Of a DNA stretch of 64,000 bases, positions 9,605 through 18,137 are shown one piece after another. The DNA lies in assembly GCF_018130615.1 (NCBI RefSeq), contig NZ_JAFCKB010000001.1:310001-374000 (forward strand), written 5' to 3'. Position numbers and translations under genes: made by a program. The DNA comes from Bradyrhizobium manausense. Lineage in GTDB: Bacteria; Pseudomonadota; Alphaproteobacteria; Rhizobiales; Xanthobacteraceae. Each line of letters begins with the position of its first letter. Within the stretch, counting starts at the first letter, position 1. The notes under the pieces are model-generated. The model saw only the letters and a program-made list of their open reading frames with translations. It did no database searches and was not told the origin of the DNA.

Positions 9605-9661
9605 CCTCACCCGCCGCGCTATGCGCGCCGACCTCTCCCGCCAGCAACGCGGGAGAGGTGC
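9605..9661. repeat. REP-type palindrome pair (CTCTCCC family), solo copy
   Basis: Degenerate copy of the element that flanks the second DUF559 gene. Read on the minus strand it gives a CTCTCCCGC...GCGGGAGAGG palindrome, then GTCGG, then a second small palindrome and GGGTGAGGG. It stands alone here, with no nuclease gene beside it. Confidence 0.75.
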
Positions 9662-9704
9662 AGCACAGTGCATGGCGGCAGCTTCGACAAGGTCCGCAAA
9701 ACAA

Positions 9705-9735
9705 AACGGCCCGCCGGAGATCCGGACGGGCCGTT
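9705..9735 (-). terminator. Rho-independent terminator of infC
   Basis: A long stem, AACGGCCCG pairing with CGGGCCGTT plus an inner CCGGA/TCCGG, directly downstream of infC. Read in the infC direction, the stem is followed by a TTTTGTTTT tract, as expected for an intrinsic terminator. On the plus strand the T-tract is missing, so it is probably one-directional. Confidence 0.85.
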
Positions 9736-9761
9736 GAAACTTCAGCTGTAACGAGCCAGCG

Positions 9762-10301
9762 TCAGCGCGGCGCCAGCACCATGACGACTTGGCGGCCCTC
9801 GAACCGGGCGTCCTGCTCGACCTTGGCGAGCTCGGCGACGTCGGTCTTGATCTTGTCCAGCAACTTGGTGCCGATCTCCTGGTGCGCCATTTCGCGGCCG
9901 CGATAGCGCAGGGTGATCTTGACCTTGTCGCCCTCTTCGAAGAACCGCAGCATCGCGCGCATCTTCACGTCGTAGTCGTGATCGTCGATCATCGGGCGGA
10001 GCTTGATCTCCTTGATCTCGACGGTCTTCTGACGCTTGCGGGCTTCGGCGGCTTTCTTCTGGGCGGAATACTTATACTTCCCGTAGTCCATGATCTTGCA
10101 GACGGGAGGGCTGACATTTGGCGAAATCTCGACCAGATCCATGCCGGCTTCCTGGGCCATCTTGATGGCAAGCATCGTCTCGACGGTGCCTTTATTGTCA
10201 CCGGTCTGATCGATCAGCTGGATCTGCGCATTGCGAATATCATCATTGATGCGCGGCCCGTCTTTGGCGGCAGGGGCCGGGGCTCTATTGGGACGGCGAA
10301 T
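9762..10301 (-). CDS. infC: Translation initiation factor IF-3 (ATT start codon)
   Basis: A 179-residue IF-3, which binds the 30S subunit and checks start-codon choice. Visible: N-terminal domain ([15 protein letters not shown]), lysine-rich linker helix ([16 protein letters not shown]), and C-terminal domain ([22 protein letters not shown]). The open frame continues to an ATG at 10364, but that extension is unlike IF-3. The natural position is the ATT at 10301, with TTTGGAG 8 bases upstream; ATT/AUU initiation is the known autoregulatory device of infC in other bacteria. A strong terminator at 9705-9735 ends the transcript, so infC is separate from rpmI-rplT. Confidence 0.95.
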   Translation of the reverse strand: MRRPNRAPAPAAKDGPRINDDIRNAQIQLIDQTGDNKGTVETMLAIKMAQEAGMDLVEISPNVSPPVCKIMDYGKYKYSAQKKAAEARKRQKTVEIKEIKLRPMIDDHDYDVKMRAMLRFFEEGDKVKITLRYRGREMAHQEIGTKLLDKIKTDVAELAKVEQDARFEGRQVVMVLAPR

Positions 10302-10553
10302 GGGTGGTTCTCCAAAGTTGTGAAAGGAAGCGGCTACTTTGCAGGAAGATGCGTTTGCCGGCAAGCAAGTCGCTCCTGCGGGGAGTGAAAAACCCTCAAA
10401 TGCGAGGCATTTTGGTCACGCCCGTCGGCACGGTGCTCGACATAGACACCTTGCCCCTGTTCCGCAAGCGTCCCAAAGGGACAATACCAATATAGGGTTG
10501 CGTGACGGAGCGCGTCCGACCAGCTCAAACCGCATAGCCAGAGTAAACGTTCC

Positions 10554-11342
10554 ATGACCTCAGCAATTCCCGATGTCGTGCTCGACTTCATCGATGTGGG
10601 CGAGGGCCCGTCAGCGCGCCGGATCGCAGTGCGCCGCCGGGCCGGCCAAGGACCAGGCCTGGTCTGGCTCGGCGGCTTCAAGTCGGACATGCAGGGTGGC
10701 AAGGCGGTGGCGCTGGATGGCTGGGCCGCAGAGCACGGCCGTGCCGCAGTCCGGTTCGATTATTCCGGCCATGGTGAATCCAGCGGCGATTTCGCCGATG
10801 GAACCATCGGAAGCTGGCTCGAGGACAGCGTTGCGGTGTTCGAGCGGTTCTGCACCGGTCCTCAAGTGTTGATCGGTTCCTCCATGGGCGGCTGGATGGC
10901 GCTATTGCTCGCGCGCGAGATCAGGAAGCGTTCGGGGAAGGCGTCACTCGCTGGTCTCGTGCTGATCGCGCCGGCGCCCGACTTCACGGAAGAGCTGATG
11001 TGGAAGACCTTTTCGCCCGAGGTGAAGAAAGAGATCGAGACCAAGGGTTTTTGGCTCAGGCCATCCGAATATGGGGACGGCTCGCCCTATCCGATCACGC
11101 GCAAGCTGATCGAAGAGGGACGCAACCATCTCGTGCTCGGCAGCGCCATCGATCTCGGCTGTCCCGTCCGCATTCTGCAAGGTGCGCAGGATCCGGACGT
11201 TCCCTGGCAGCACGCGTTCGCGTTGACACACCGCTTGCCGGCCGACGACGTCGTGCTCACCATGATCCAGGACGGCGATCACCGCCTCTCACGCCCGCAG
11301 GACATCGCGCGCATTCTTGCCGCGGTGGCCGAGATCGGGTGA
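10554..11342 (+). CDS. Alpha/beta hydrolase
   Basis: A 262-residue single-domain alpha/beta hydrolase fold. The nucleophile elbow is GSSMGGWMALLLA (Ser in G-x-S-x-G), after FDYSGHGESSGDF near the oxyanion region. A late Asp in LQGAQDPDVPW and His in DGDHRLSRPQD complete a plausible triad. Proteins of this type are usually esterases or thioesterases; the substrate is unknown. It is probably cytosolic, with no signal peptide. It is followed 60 bp later, after a small hairpin, by an NTF2-like gene on the same strand. Confidence 0.85.
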   Translation: MTSAIPDVVLDFIDVGEGPSARRIAVRRRAGQGPGLVWLGGFKSDMQGGKAVALDGWAAEHGRAAVRFDYSGHGESSGDFADGTIGSWLEDSVAVFERFCTGPQVLIGSSMGGWMALLLAREIRKRSGKASLAGLVLIAPAPDFTEELMWKTFSPEVKKEIETKGFWLRPSEYGDGSPYPITRKLIEEGRNHLVLGSAIDLGCPVRILQGAQDPDVPWQHAFALTHRLPADDVVLTMIQDGDHRLSRPQDIARILAAVAEIG

Positions 11343-11402
11343 CCGAGCTGCTCTCTCCCGCAAGGGGAGCGGGCACAACAACAAGCAATGGGAGGCGTTC
11401 CA

Positions 11403-11870
11403 ATGACCACCACAGCCATGCTGCGCGCCTTCTGTGATGCCGTCGAACGGCGCAACGGTCGCGCCTTCGCAGACCTGTTCACCGAGGACGGCATCTATCA
11501 CGACGTATTCTACGGCGCGTTCGAAGGCCGCGAGAAGATCGCCGCGATGATCGACGACTGGTTCTATCGCACGGCGACCGATTTCCGCTGGGACATGCAT
11601 GACCCCGTCACCGACGGCACCACGCTCTATGCGCGCTATACCTTCAGCTATCGCTCGACTCTGCCCGAAGCAGCCGGTGCGCGGGCGATGTTCGAGGGCG
11701 TGGCCATCATGACGCTGCGTGATGGCAGGATCGTGAGCTATCACGAGGTCGCCAATACAGCGCCGGCATTCGTCGATCTGAAATTTGCGCCGGAGCGGAT
11801 CGCGAAGATCGCCGCCAGGCAGGGCGCGGAGCTGAAGGCGCGGCCGGAGATGAAGCGGCATTTGGCGTAG
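11403..11870 (+). CDS. NTF2/SnoaL-like fold protein
   Basis: A 155-residue protein with the SnoaL-like/NTF2-like cone fold pattern: LRAFCDAVERRNGRAFADLFTEDGIYHD at the N-terminus, then FEGREKIAAMI, and a beta-rich C-terminal half ending in the DGRIVSYHEVA motif. Such proteins are small binding or isomerase-like enzymes. GGAGG lies 7 bases before the ATG at 11403. It may share a transcript with the upstream hydrolase. No specific function can be assigned. Confidence 0.8.
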   Translation: MTTTAMLRAFCDAVERRNGRAFADLFTEDGIYHDVFYGAFEGREKIAAMIDDWFYRTATDFRWDMHDPVTDGTTLYARYTFSYRSTLPEAAGARAMFEGVAIMTLRDGRIVSYHEVANTAPAFVDLKFAPERIAKIAARQGAELKARPEMKRHLA

Positions 11871-11880
11871 TTCCCTCCCC

Positions 11881-11985
11881 CCGTCATTCCGGGGCGAAGC
11901 GGAGCATCGAACTATGGTGCGCAGTTGCGCACCCGAGAACCTCGAGATTCCGGGTTCAGCCCTCTGGGCTGCCCCGGAATGACGG
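11881..11985. repeat. Dispersed inverted repeat (CCGTCATTCCGGGG family)
   Basis: About 105 bp bounded by CCGTCATTCCGGGG and its reverse complement CCCCGGAATGACGG, with an internal GTGCGCAGTTGCGCAC hairpin and GAGATTCCGGG. It is a typical Bradyrhizobium intergenic repeat, placed between two convergent genes (NTF2-like and thioesterase-like). Confidence 0.8.
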
Positions 11986-11993
11986 CGGAGAAA

Positions 11994-12794
11994 TTACGGC
12001 GGCGGCGGCTTCGCCATCGGCTTGCGCTGCGCGAGTGCAGCGACCGTGGCCGTGCCGATCTGGCCCTGCTCGTCGTAGAGCCAGCATTCGCCGATCGCGA
12101 CGCCGTCGGTGGCCTGGTGGTTCACCACGTCGAAGCCGATCCAGTTCGTTACCGGCAGCCGGTGCAGATAAATCGTCACATCGCTGTTGATGTAGCCGAG
12201 CCCCTTGTCGCCGGCATTGGCAAAAGGGCTCGCGAAGTCGGCACCGACAGCGACATGGACGAACGGCGTCATCCGCACCCCCGCCACGAGCTCGCGCACC
12301 TCGCTCATCCACAGCCGGCGCGGCCCGAGCGAGCCCATATGGCCGACGATCGGGCGCGTCGTCCATTTGCCGTTCATGCCGAGCCTGGGGTCGGTGGGCT
12401 TTGGAATGTCTGATGGCTTGGGCACATCCCAGTTCGGCGGCGACCAGACATTGCCGTCGGGGTTTTGCGTCCGCCGCAACAGCTGGCATGAGGCGCGCGC
12501 CATGCTGACGCCGCCGGAAAAGAATTCGGCCTCCACGACGCGGATGCGCAGGCCGTCGCGCACCAGCCGCGTCGTCACCTCGATCGGCTTGTCGATGGTC
12601 GGCAGCCGAAACATGTCGGCGGTCAGCCGTGCCGGCACGTAGTCGGGGCCGGAATGGCGCTCCTCGATGACGAAGCCGAGCAGGCCGATGATGACGCGTC
12701 CGTGCAGCGATTTCGGATCCCAGGGACCGTTGGCCACTTCCGTCGGATGGAATGTATCGCCGTCGCGGGTGAAGAAAGGGATGTTTGTTGTCAT
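11994..12794 (-). CDS. Acyl-CoA thioesterase-like (double hotdog) protein
   Basis: A 266-residue protein resembling the TesB-like double-hotdog thioesterases. The N-terminal half holds GPWDPKSLHGRVIIGLLGFVIEE and PARLTADMFRLPTIDKPIEV, the C-terminal half FVHVAVGADFASPFANAGDKGLGYINSD in separate blocks. A role in hydrolysing acyl-CoA or binding an acyl chain is inferred from the fold. I place the start at the ATG at 12794 (TTNIPFFTRDGDTFHP), because the 12 upstream residues are unlike the family. It is convergent with the NTF2-like gene across a dispersed repeat. Confidence 0.75.
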   Translation of the reverse strand: MTTNIPFFTRDGDTFHPTEVANGPWDPKSLHGRVIIGLLGFVIEERHSGPDYVPARLTADMFRLPTIDKPIEVTTRLVRDGLRIRVVEAEFFSGGVSMARASCQLLRRTQNPDGNVWSPPNWDVPKPSDIPKPTDPRLGMNGKWTTRPIVGHMGSLGPRRLWMSEVRELVAGVRMTPFVHVAVGADFASPFANAGDKGLGYINSDVTIYLHRLPVTNWIGFDVVNHQATDGVAIGECWLYDEQGQIGTATVAALAQRKPMAKPPPP

Positions 12795-12966
12795 GGCGCG
12801 CGACTTTGCGGGAATGGGTGGGGAAATCAAGGGTGGCGAGGCGCGCGCAACGTAGCCACAAAAACGGTTTCATAATCCGCGAAAGCGGGTGATCCAGCAC
12901 TCCGAGGCAGCAGTGATTGGGTCGAGAGGCAGCGGCGTACTGGATTCCCCGCTTTGACACCGAGGG

Positions 12967-14124
12967 TCAGGAGGCGGTTTGCCACTCCTCACGAACGCAT
13001 TCATCGCGCTCGCTGCCGATCGTCGCTTCTTTCATCGCCGCAAACTCTTTCGGCGCCACCAACTGCCCCAATGCCCACACCGCAGCCCCACGCACCAGCG
13101 GACTCGCATCATCCAGCAATCGCCGCGCCTCTTCCGCCAGCGCTGCGTCACCCGAGTTGCCGATCGCAATCAGCACATTCCGCAAGAAGCGGTCGCGGCC
13201 GATCCGCTTCACCGGTGATTTCGTGAACAGCGCGCGGAACGCGGCATCGTCGAGTCGCGATAACTCCACAAGGCCAGGCGCACGCAATTCATCACGCGCG
13301 GCAAGCTTGGCTTCACGTCCCTCCTGCGCAAACTTGTTCCACGGGCATGCCGCGAGGCAATCATCGCAGCCATAGATGCGGTTGCCGATGGCCTTGCGGA
13401 ACTCCTGCGGAATCGGTCCCTTGTTCTCGATGGTGAGATAGGAGATGCAGCGCCGCGCATCGAGCCTGTAGGGCGCAGGGAATGCCGATGTCGGGCAGAT
13501 GTCGAGACAGGCCCGGCACGAGCCGCAATGATCGATCTCGGCATCATCGCGCGGCAAGTCGAGCGTGGTGTAGATCGCGCCGAGAAACAGCCACGAGCCG
13601 AATTCGCGCGAGACCAGATTGGTGTGCTTGCCCTGCCAGCCGAGATGCGCGGCCTGCGCCAGCGGCTTCTCCATCACCGCCGCGGTGTCGACGAACACCT
13701 TGACCTCCGAGGGCGCGGTCGCGACCAGCCAGCGCGCCAATGACTTCAGCCGCTTCTTGATGAGGTCGTGATAGTCGTCGCCCTGCGCATAGACCGAGAT
13801 CGCCGCGCGCGTGCGCTCTTTCAGGATCGCGAGGGGATCCTGATCGGGGCCGTAATTGACGCCGAGCATGATCACCGAGCGCACGTCCTGCCACAGGCCG
13901 CGCGGATCGACGCGGCGCTCCGGCTGGCTCGCGAGCCAGTCCATGTCGCCATGACCGCCGGATGCGATGAATTCGAGGAAATGCTTTCCGGCGTTTTCGA
14001 TCGTGCCTGGCGCTGTGATCCCGATGCAGTCGAAGCCGAGCGTGCGGGCTTGCTCGTCGAGTGCAGCACGCAGCTCATCAGTGTCAGAGCCAGATTTGAT
14101 CACAGATGCATCCACATTCGTCAT
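12967..14124 (-). CDS. queG: Epoxyqueuosine reductase
   Basis: A 385-residue QueG, the cobalamin- and iron-sulfur-dependent enzyme that reduces epoxyqueuosine to queuosine in the wobble position of GUN-decoding tRNAs. The two [4Fe-4S] clusters are clear: [12 protein letters not shown] and [16 protein letters not shown]-terminal HEAT-like repeat ([20 protein letters not shown]) is typical for tRNA binding. The N-terminal region (LGFDCIGIT) fits the cobalamin-binding half. The start at 14124 is the last base of a dispersed palindrome that begins at 14122, so the upstream ATG at 14145 is repeat-derived and unlikely. Confidence 0.95.
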   Translation of the reverse strand: MTNVDASVIKSGSDTDELRAALDEQARTLGFDCIGITAPGTIENAGKHFLEFIASGGHGDMDWLASQPERRVDPRGLWQDVRSVIMLGVNYGPDQDPLAILKERTRAAISVYAQGDDYHDLIKKRLKSLARWLVATAPSEVKVFVDTAAVMEKPLAQAAHLGWQGKHTNLVSREFGSWLFLGAIYTTLDLPRDDAEIDHCGSCRACLDICPTSAFPAPYRLDARRCISYLTIENKGPIPQEFRKAIGNRIYGCDDCLAACPWNKFAQEGREAKLAARDELRAPGLVELSRLDDAAFRALFTKSPVKRIGRDRFLRNVLIAIGNSGDAALAEEARRLLDDASPLVRGAAVWALGQLVAPKEFAAMKEATIGSERDECVREEWQTAS

Positions 14125-14215
14125 GGCCGGGCTAGTCCCGGCCATCCACGTCTTTGCGGCGCATTCCCATAAGCTGGAAGAACGTGGATGCCCGGGACAA
14201 GCCCGGGCACGACGA
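14122..14215. repeat. Dispersed palindromic repeat (GGCCGGG family)
   Basis: Contains GGCCGGGCTAGTCCCGGCC, then CATCCACGT, and further on ACGTGGATG followed by CCCGGGACAAGCCCGGG. The outer and inner parts pair as one long imperfect hairpin. It lies between GST and queG and overlaps the queG start codon. Confidence 0.8.
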
Positions 14216-14221
14216 TCTTCA

Positions 14222-14914
14222 TCAGAAATCCAGGTCCACGTAGGTCCGCGACGCCGGCACGCCCGCCAGCCATTCGCTCAGCAGCGGGCGGAACGACGGG
14301 CGGGATTTCACCCGCGCGTACCACGCCTTTGCTGCGTCGTCCTCGCTCCATGGCACGTCGCCCAGATAGTCGATCGCCGAGAGATGCGCCGCGGCGGCGA
14401 GATCCGCGTAAGTGGGCCGGTCGCCGGCGAGGAAGTTACGCGTCTGCGCCAGCCAGCCGATATAGGCGAGATGATAGCGCACGTTGGCCTTGGCGGCGCG
14501 CATCACGTCGGGCGACGGGGGGCCGCCGCCATTGTCCTCGCTCATGAAGCGCTTGTAGATGCGCTCGGTGACGAGCGGATGGGAGACTTCTTCGAAGAAC
14601 TTTTCGTTGAACCAGGCCATCAGCCGGCGCACCTCGACGCGCTCGGCGATTGTCTCCGGCATCAGGCGCTTGGGGCCCATCTCGGCGCCATAGGCCTCGT
14701 CGATATATTCGGAGATGATGGCCGCGCCCGGAATCGGCGGCTGTTCGTCGTCCACCAGGACAGGCGTCGTGCCGGCCGCGTTGAGCAGCAGAAACGCCTC
14801 GCGCCGTTCCCAGCTGCGCTCTTCGACCAGCTTCAGTTCGAGCCCGTATTCGCCCGCGATCAGGCGGATGAAGCGCGAATGCGGACAGAACGGATGATGA
14901 AACAGCGTAAACAT
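14222..14914 (-). CDS. Glutathione S-transferase family protein
   Basis: A 230-residue GST. The thioredoxin-like N-terminal domain begins [19 protein letters not shown], with the CPHS motif, and includes a [23 protein letters not shown] segment (cis-Pro and Glu-Ser-type glutathione-binding region). The all-alpha C-terminal domain contains [22 protein letters not shown], the N-capping and hydrophobic-staple region. The function is glutathione conjugation or reduction of an unknown substrate in the cytosol. It is on the same strand as queG, with a dispersed repeat between them. Confidence 0.9.
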   Translation of the reverse strand: MFTLFHHPFCPHSRFIRLIAGEYGLELKLVEERSWERREAFLLLNAAGTTPVLVDDEQPPIPGAAIISEYIDEAYGAEMGPKRLMPETIAERVEVRRLMAWFNEKFFEEVSHPLVTERIYKRFMSEDNGGGPPSPDVMRAAKANVRYHLAYIGWLAQTRNFLAGDRPTYADLAAAAHLSAIDYLGDVPWSEDDAAKAWYARVKSRPSFRPLLSEWLAGVPASRTYVDLDF

Positions 14915-15082
14915 GAAGCCTTTGACTATTTGATGGTGCTTAAGAATCCATCAATGTTTGTGCGGCGCCACACTAGTCCTTCAAAACCGCGAGACAACCC
15001 GTGATTTCGCATTTAGCGATTGCGGCATGGGGACGAATAGGCGAGAAGAGCCCCGCTTTTCCAGCCGAAATGGACCGTAAAT

Positions 15083-15889
15083 ATGTCAGATGCAATACGG
15101 GCAGTGATCCTCGGCATCATCGAGGGTGTGACCGAGTTCCTTCCCGTTTCCTCGACCGGCCACCTGCTGCTTGCGGAGCGTTTCTTCGGCCTCGGCGAGG
15201 GTGCTTTCTGGGATTCGTTTACGGTTCTGATCCAGTTGGGTGCGATTCTCGCGATCGTCGGGCTGTATTTCAAGAAGCTGTGGGACGTCGCGATCGGCAT
15301 GTTCACGGGCGACGCCTATGCGCGCCGCTTCGTGATCGGTGTGCTGGTCGCGTTCCTGCCCGCTGTCGTCGTCGGCCTGGTTGCCGGCAAATACATCAAG
15401 AGCGTGCTGTTCAATCCCTGGGTCGTCTGCTTCACGCTGATCGTCGGCGGCGCCATCCTGCTCTGGGTCGACAGGCTCGATCTCAAGCCGCGCGAGCATG
15501 ACGCCACCAAGTTTCCGCTGCTGATGTATCTCTATATCGGCATCGCCCAGTGCGTCGCTATGATCCCGGGTGTGTCGCGTTCTGGGGCCAGTATCGTCGC
15601 TGCGATGCTTCTGGGCGCCGACAAGCGGGCGGCGGCGGAGTTCTCGTTCTTCCTCGCCATCCCCACCATGATCGGCGCGTTCGCCTATGATTTCTACAAG
15701 AACCGCTCCGAGATGACGATGGACCACATGGGCATCGTCGCGATCGGTTTCGTGGTGTCGTTCATCACCGCGGTCATCGTGGTGAAGGCGTTCCTCGGCT
15801 ACGTCACTCGCCACGGTTTCGTGGTGTTTGCCTGGTGGCGCGTCATCGTCGGCACGCTCGGCCTGATCGCGCTGGCGCTCGGCCGTTAA
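15083..15889 (+). CDS. uppP: Undecaprenyl-diphosphatase
   Basis: A 268-residue membrane enzyme (UppP/BacA) that removes a phosphate from undecaprenyl pyrophosphate to recycle the lipid carrier for cell-wall and polysaccharide synthesis. Both signature motifs are present: EGVTEFLPVSSTGHLLL near residue 13 and PGVSRSGASIVAAMLLG near residue 160. About eight membrane helices are apparent. It lies 87 bp upstream of the DprE1-like gene on the same strand; both enzymes use polyprenyl phosphates, so the neighbourhood may be meaningful. Confidence 0.97.
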   Translation: MSDAIRAVILGIIEGVTEFLPVSSTGHLLLAERFFGLGEGAFWDSFTVLIQLGAILAIVGLYFKKLWDVAIGMFTGDAYARRFVIGVLVAFLPAVVVGLVAGKYIKSVLFNPWVVCFTLIVGGAILLWVDRLDLKPREHDATKFPLLMYLYIGIAQCVAMIPGVSRSGASIVAAMLLGADKRAAAEFSFFLAIPTMIGAFAYDFYKNRSEMTMDHMGIVAIGFVVSFITAVIVVKAFLGYVTRHGFVVFAWWRVIVGTLGLIALALGR

Positions 15890-15976
15890 CCTTTGCGGGC
15901 GCGCCTCAACGCAATATCAGCTTTTAGCCGCTAGGCAGTTTCCGAAAGCGGGGTGGCCCGCAGGCGGAGCTGAACG

Positions 15977-17302
15977 ATGACCCTCGTCAGCGGCTGGGGG
16001 CGCTTCCCGGTCGTCGATAGCGAAGTGCTGCGGCCGCGCTCGTTCGAGGCCGTGGGCGAAGCCGTGGTCACCGGCTCCGTGGCGCGGGGCAACGGCCGCG
16101 CCTATGGCGATGCCGCGATCGGCTCTGCCAGGACCATCGCCATGACCGGGTTCGACCGGGTCAGGTCGTTCGATCCGGCGACCGGATGCATCCGGCTCGA
16201 AGCCGGCGTGCTGCTGTCGGACCTCATCGCCACCTTTGGCCCGCGCGGCTTCCTGCCGTTCGTCGTGCCGGGCACGCGCTTCGTCTCGGTCGGTGGCGCA
16301 ATTGCCGCCGACGTGCACGGCAAGAACCATCATGGCGAGGGCGGTTTTGGCCGCTATGTCGACAGCATCCTGCTGCGCACCGGACAAGGCAAGACCATCG
16401 AGATCTCGCGCGAACAGAATTCCGATGCCTTCTTCGCGACTGTCGGCGGTATGGGCCTCACCGGAGTCATCCTCGAAGCCACGATGCGGCTGCGCTCCGT
16501 CGAGACCGGCTGGATCCGCGAGCGGGTGATCTCCGCGTCCGATCTCGATGCCGCGATGCGCGCGCTCGAGGCGAGCTGTTCCGCGACCTATTCGGTGGCG
16601 TGGATCGATTGCGTGGCGCGCGGGCGCGACCTCGGCCGCTCGCTGATCTATCTCGGTGAGCACGCGCGCATCGATGAGCTCGCCGATGGCGACGATCGAT
16701 TTCCCGCCGGCAACAATCCCGGGCTCGCGGTCCCGATCGACCTGCCGTCGATGACGCTCAATCGCTACAGCATTCGCGCCTTCAACGAGCTCTACTACCG
16801 CATGGGCGCGCGGCGCGCCGGCGGCGATCATGTGGTCTCGCTCTATCCGTACTTCTTTCCGCTCGACAGCATCAAAGACTGGAACCGCATCTATGGACGG
16901 CGCGGCTTCCTCCAGCATCAATGCGTAATTCCGGAAGCCGGCGCACGCGACGTGCTCGGCGACATCCTCGATCGCGTCTCGAAGCGCGGCGATGCGTCGT
17001 TCCTTGCGGTGTTGAAGAAGCTCGGCCATGGCGACGGCCTGCTGTCGTTTCCGCTGCCCGGCTACACGCTGGCGCTGGATTTCCCGGTGAAGGGTGACAT
17101 CCTGAATTTCCTCGACGAGATCGACCGCCTGGTCGTCGCCGCCGGCGGCCGGCTTTATCTCGCCAAGGACGCGCGCCAGTCGCGTGCGACGTTCGAGGCC
17201 GGCTATCCCGCGCTGTCGCGCTTCAACGCGATCCGCAAATCGCTCGATCCCGCCGGCAACATCCGCTCAAAGCTTTCACAACGCCTGTTCGATGAGGTTT
17301 AA
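15977..17302 (+). CDS. dprE1: DprE1-like FAD-dependent polyprenyl-phosphoribose 2'-oxidase
   Basis: A 441-residue FAD-linked oxidase of the VAO type, very similar in pattern to DprE1. FAD-binding features: GNGRAYGDAA, VPGTRFVSVGGAIAADVHGK, NHHGEGGFGRYVDS. The C-terminal substrate region has LSFPLPGYTLALDFPV and GGRLYLAKDARQS, matching DprE1 in order. DprE1 oxidises decaprenyl-phosphoryl ribose to the 2'-keto form. The cysteine attacked by benzothiazinones in the mycobacterial enzyme (Cys387) is Ala366 here. The next gene, 3 bp downstream, is the matching reductase. The lipid carrier in this organism is unknown. Confidence 0.88.
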   Translation: MTLVSGWGRFPVVDSEVLRPRSFEAVGEAVVTGSVARGNGRAYGDAAIGSARTIAMTGFDRVRSFDPATGCIRLEAGVLLSDLIATFGPRGFLPFVVPGTRFVSVGGAIAADVHGKNHHGEGGFGRYVDSILLRTGQGKTIEISREQNSDAFFATVGGMGLTGVILEATMRLRSVETGWIRERVISASDLDAAMRALEASCSATYSVAWIDCVARGRDLGRSLIYLGEHARIDELADGDDRFPAGNNPGLAVPIDLPSMTLNRYSIRAFNELYYRMGARRAGGDHVVSLYPYFFPLDSIKDWNRIYGRRGFLQHQCVIPEAGARDVLGDILDRVSKRGDASFLAVLKKLGHGDGLLSFPLPGYTLALDFPVKGDILNFLDEIDRLVVAAGGRLYLAKDARQSRATFEAGYPALSRFNAIRKSLDPAGNIRSKLSQRLFDEV

Positions 17303-17305
17303 GCC

Positions 17306-18046
17306 GTGACGTCACGCAAGTCCGTTCTGGTGCTCGGTGGCTCCTCCGATATCGGCCGCGCCGCGGCGCGCGCCTTTGCCAAGGCGGGATACGATGTCGC
17401 TCTTGCCGGCCGCGATGCCGCCGCGCTCGAGCCCGACGCGGCGGACTTGCGCGCGCGCTACGCGATCGAAGCGAGCACGCAAAGGTTCGATGTGCTCGAC
17501 ACCGCCTCGTTCGATGGCTTTGTCGCAGGCCTTCCCGTCTTGCCCGACGTCGTCATCTCGATCATCGGCCTTCTGGGCGTGCAGCAAAATGCCGAGAGCG
17601 ATCTCGCGCAGGCCACCACGATCATACGTTCGAACTATGAGGGCCCGTCGCTGATCCTCGGCCTGTTCGCCGAAAAGTTTCTAGGCCGCGGCAACGGCAC
17701 GATCGTCGGCGTGTCGTCGGTGGCCGGCGATCGCGGCCGCGCCTCGAACTATGTCTACGGCTCGGCGAAGGCCGGATTCACCGCGTTCCTGTCGGGATTG
17801 CGCGCCCGCGCCAGCCGCGGCGGCGTGCACGTCGTCACCGTCAAACCCGGTTTCGTCCGCACCAAGATGACGGAAGGCATGAAGCTGATCGGCCCGCTCA
17901 CCGTCGACGCACCCGTCGTCGGCGATGCGATCCTTGCCGCCGTCGAGAAAAAGACCGACGTCGTCTATGTCAGCGGCAAATGGCGTCTCGTGATGCTGAT
18001 CATCAAGGCGCTGCCGGAAGCGGTGTTCAAGAGGCTGAAGTTTTAA
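17306..18046 (+). CDS. dprE2: DprE2-like short-chain dehydrogenase
   Basis: A 246-residue SDR with the NAD(P) motif GGSSDIGRAAARAF and the catalytic SSVAG...YVYGSAK pattern. Its position 3 bp after a DprE1 homologue makes it the likely DprE2, which reduces the 2'-keto intermediate to polyprenyl-phosphoryl arabinose. It starts with GTG at 17306. The C-terminal hydrophobic tail (WRLVMLIIKALPEAVFKRLKF) could tether it to the membrane, as also seen in DprE2. Function is inferred from context plus the SDR fold. Confidence 0.85.
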   Translation: MTSRKSVLVLGGSSDIGRAAARAFAKAGYDVALAGRDAAALEPDAADLRARYAIEASTQRFDVLDTASFDGFVAGLPVLPDVVISIIGLLGVQQNAESDLAQATTIIRSNYEGPSLILGLFAEKFLGRGNGTIVGVSSVAGDRGRASNYVYGSAKAGFTAFLSGLRARASRGGVHVVTVKPGFVRTKMTEGMKLIGPLTVDAPVVGDAILAAVEKKTDVVYVSGKWRLVMLIIKALPEAVFKRLKF

Positions 18047-18060
18047 GAGTCGTGGAGCGC

Positions 18061-18096
18061 ACCGTTTTACCTCTCCCCGTAAGAACGGGGCGAGGG
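18061..18096. repeat. REP-type palindrome (CTCTCCCCG family)
   Basis: CCTCTCCCCGT-AAGA-ACGGGGCGAGGG hairpin between the convergent DprE2-like and NDUFA9-like genes. A degenerate solo member of the repeat family that flanks the DUF559 genes. Confidence 0.6.
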
Positions 18097-18137
18097 AGCG
18101 CACCGCCGCCGCGGCGGAGATTGAGATTAGTCGGTCC

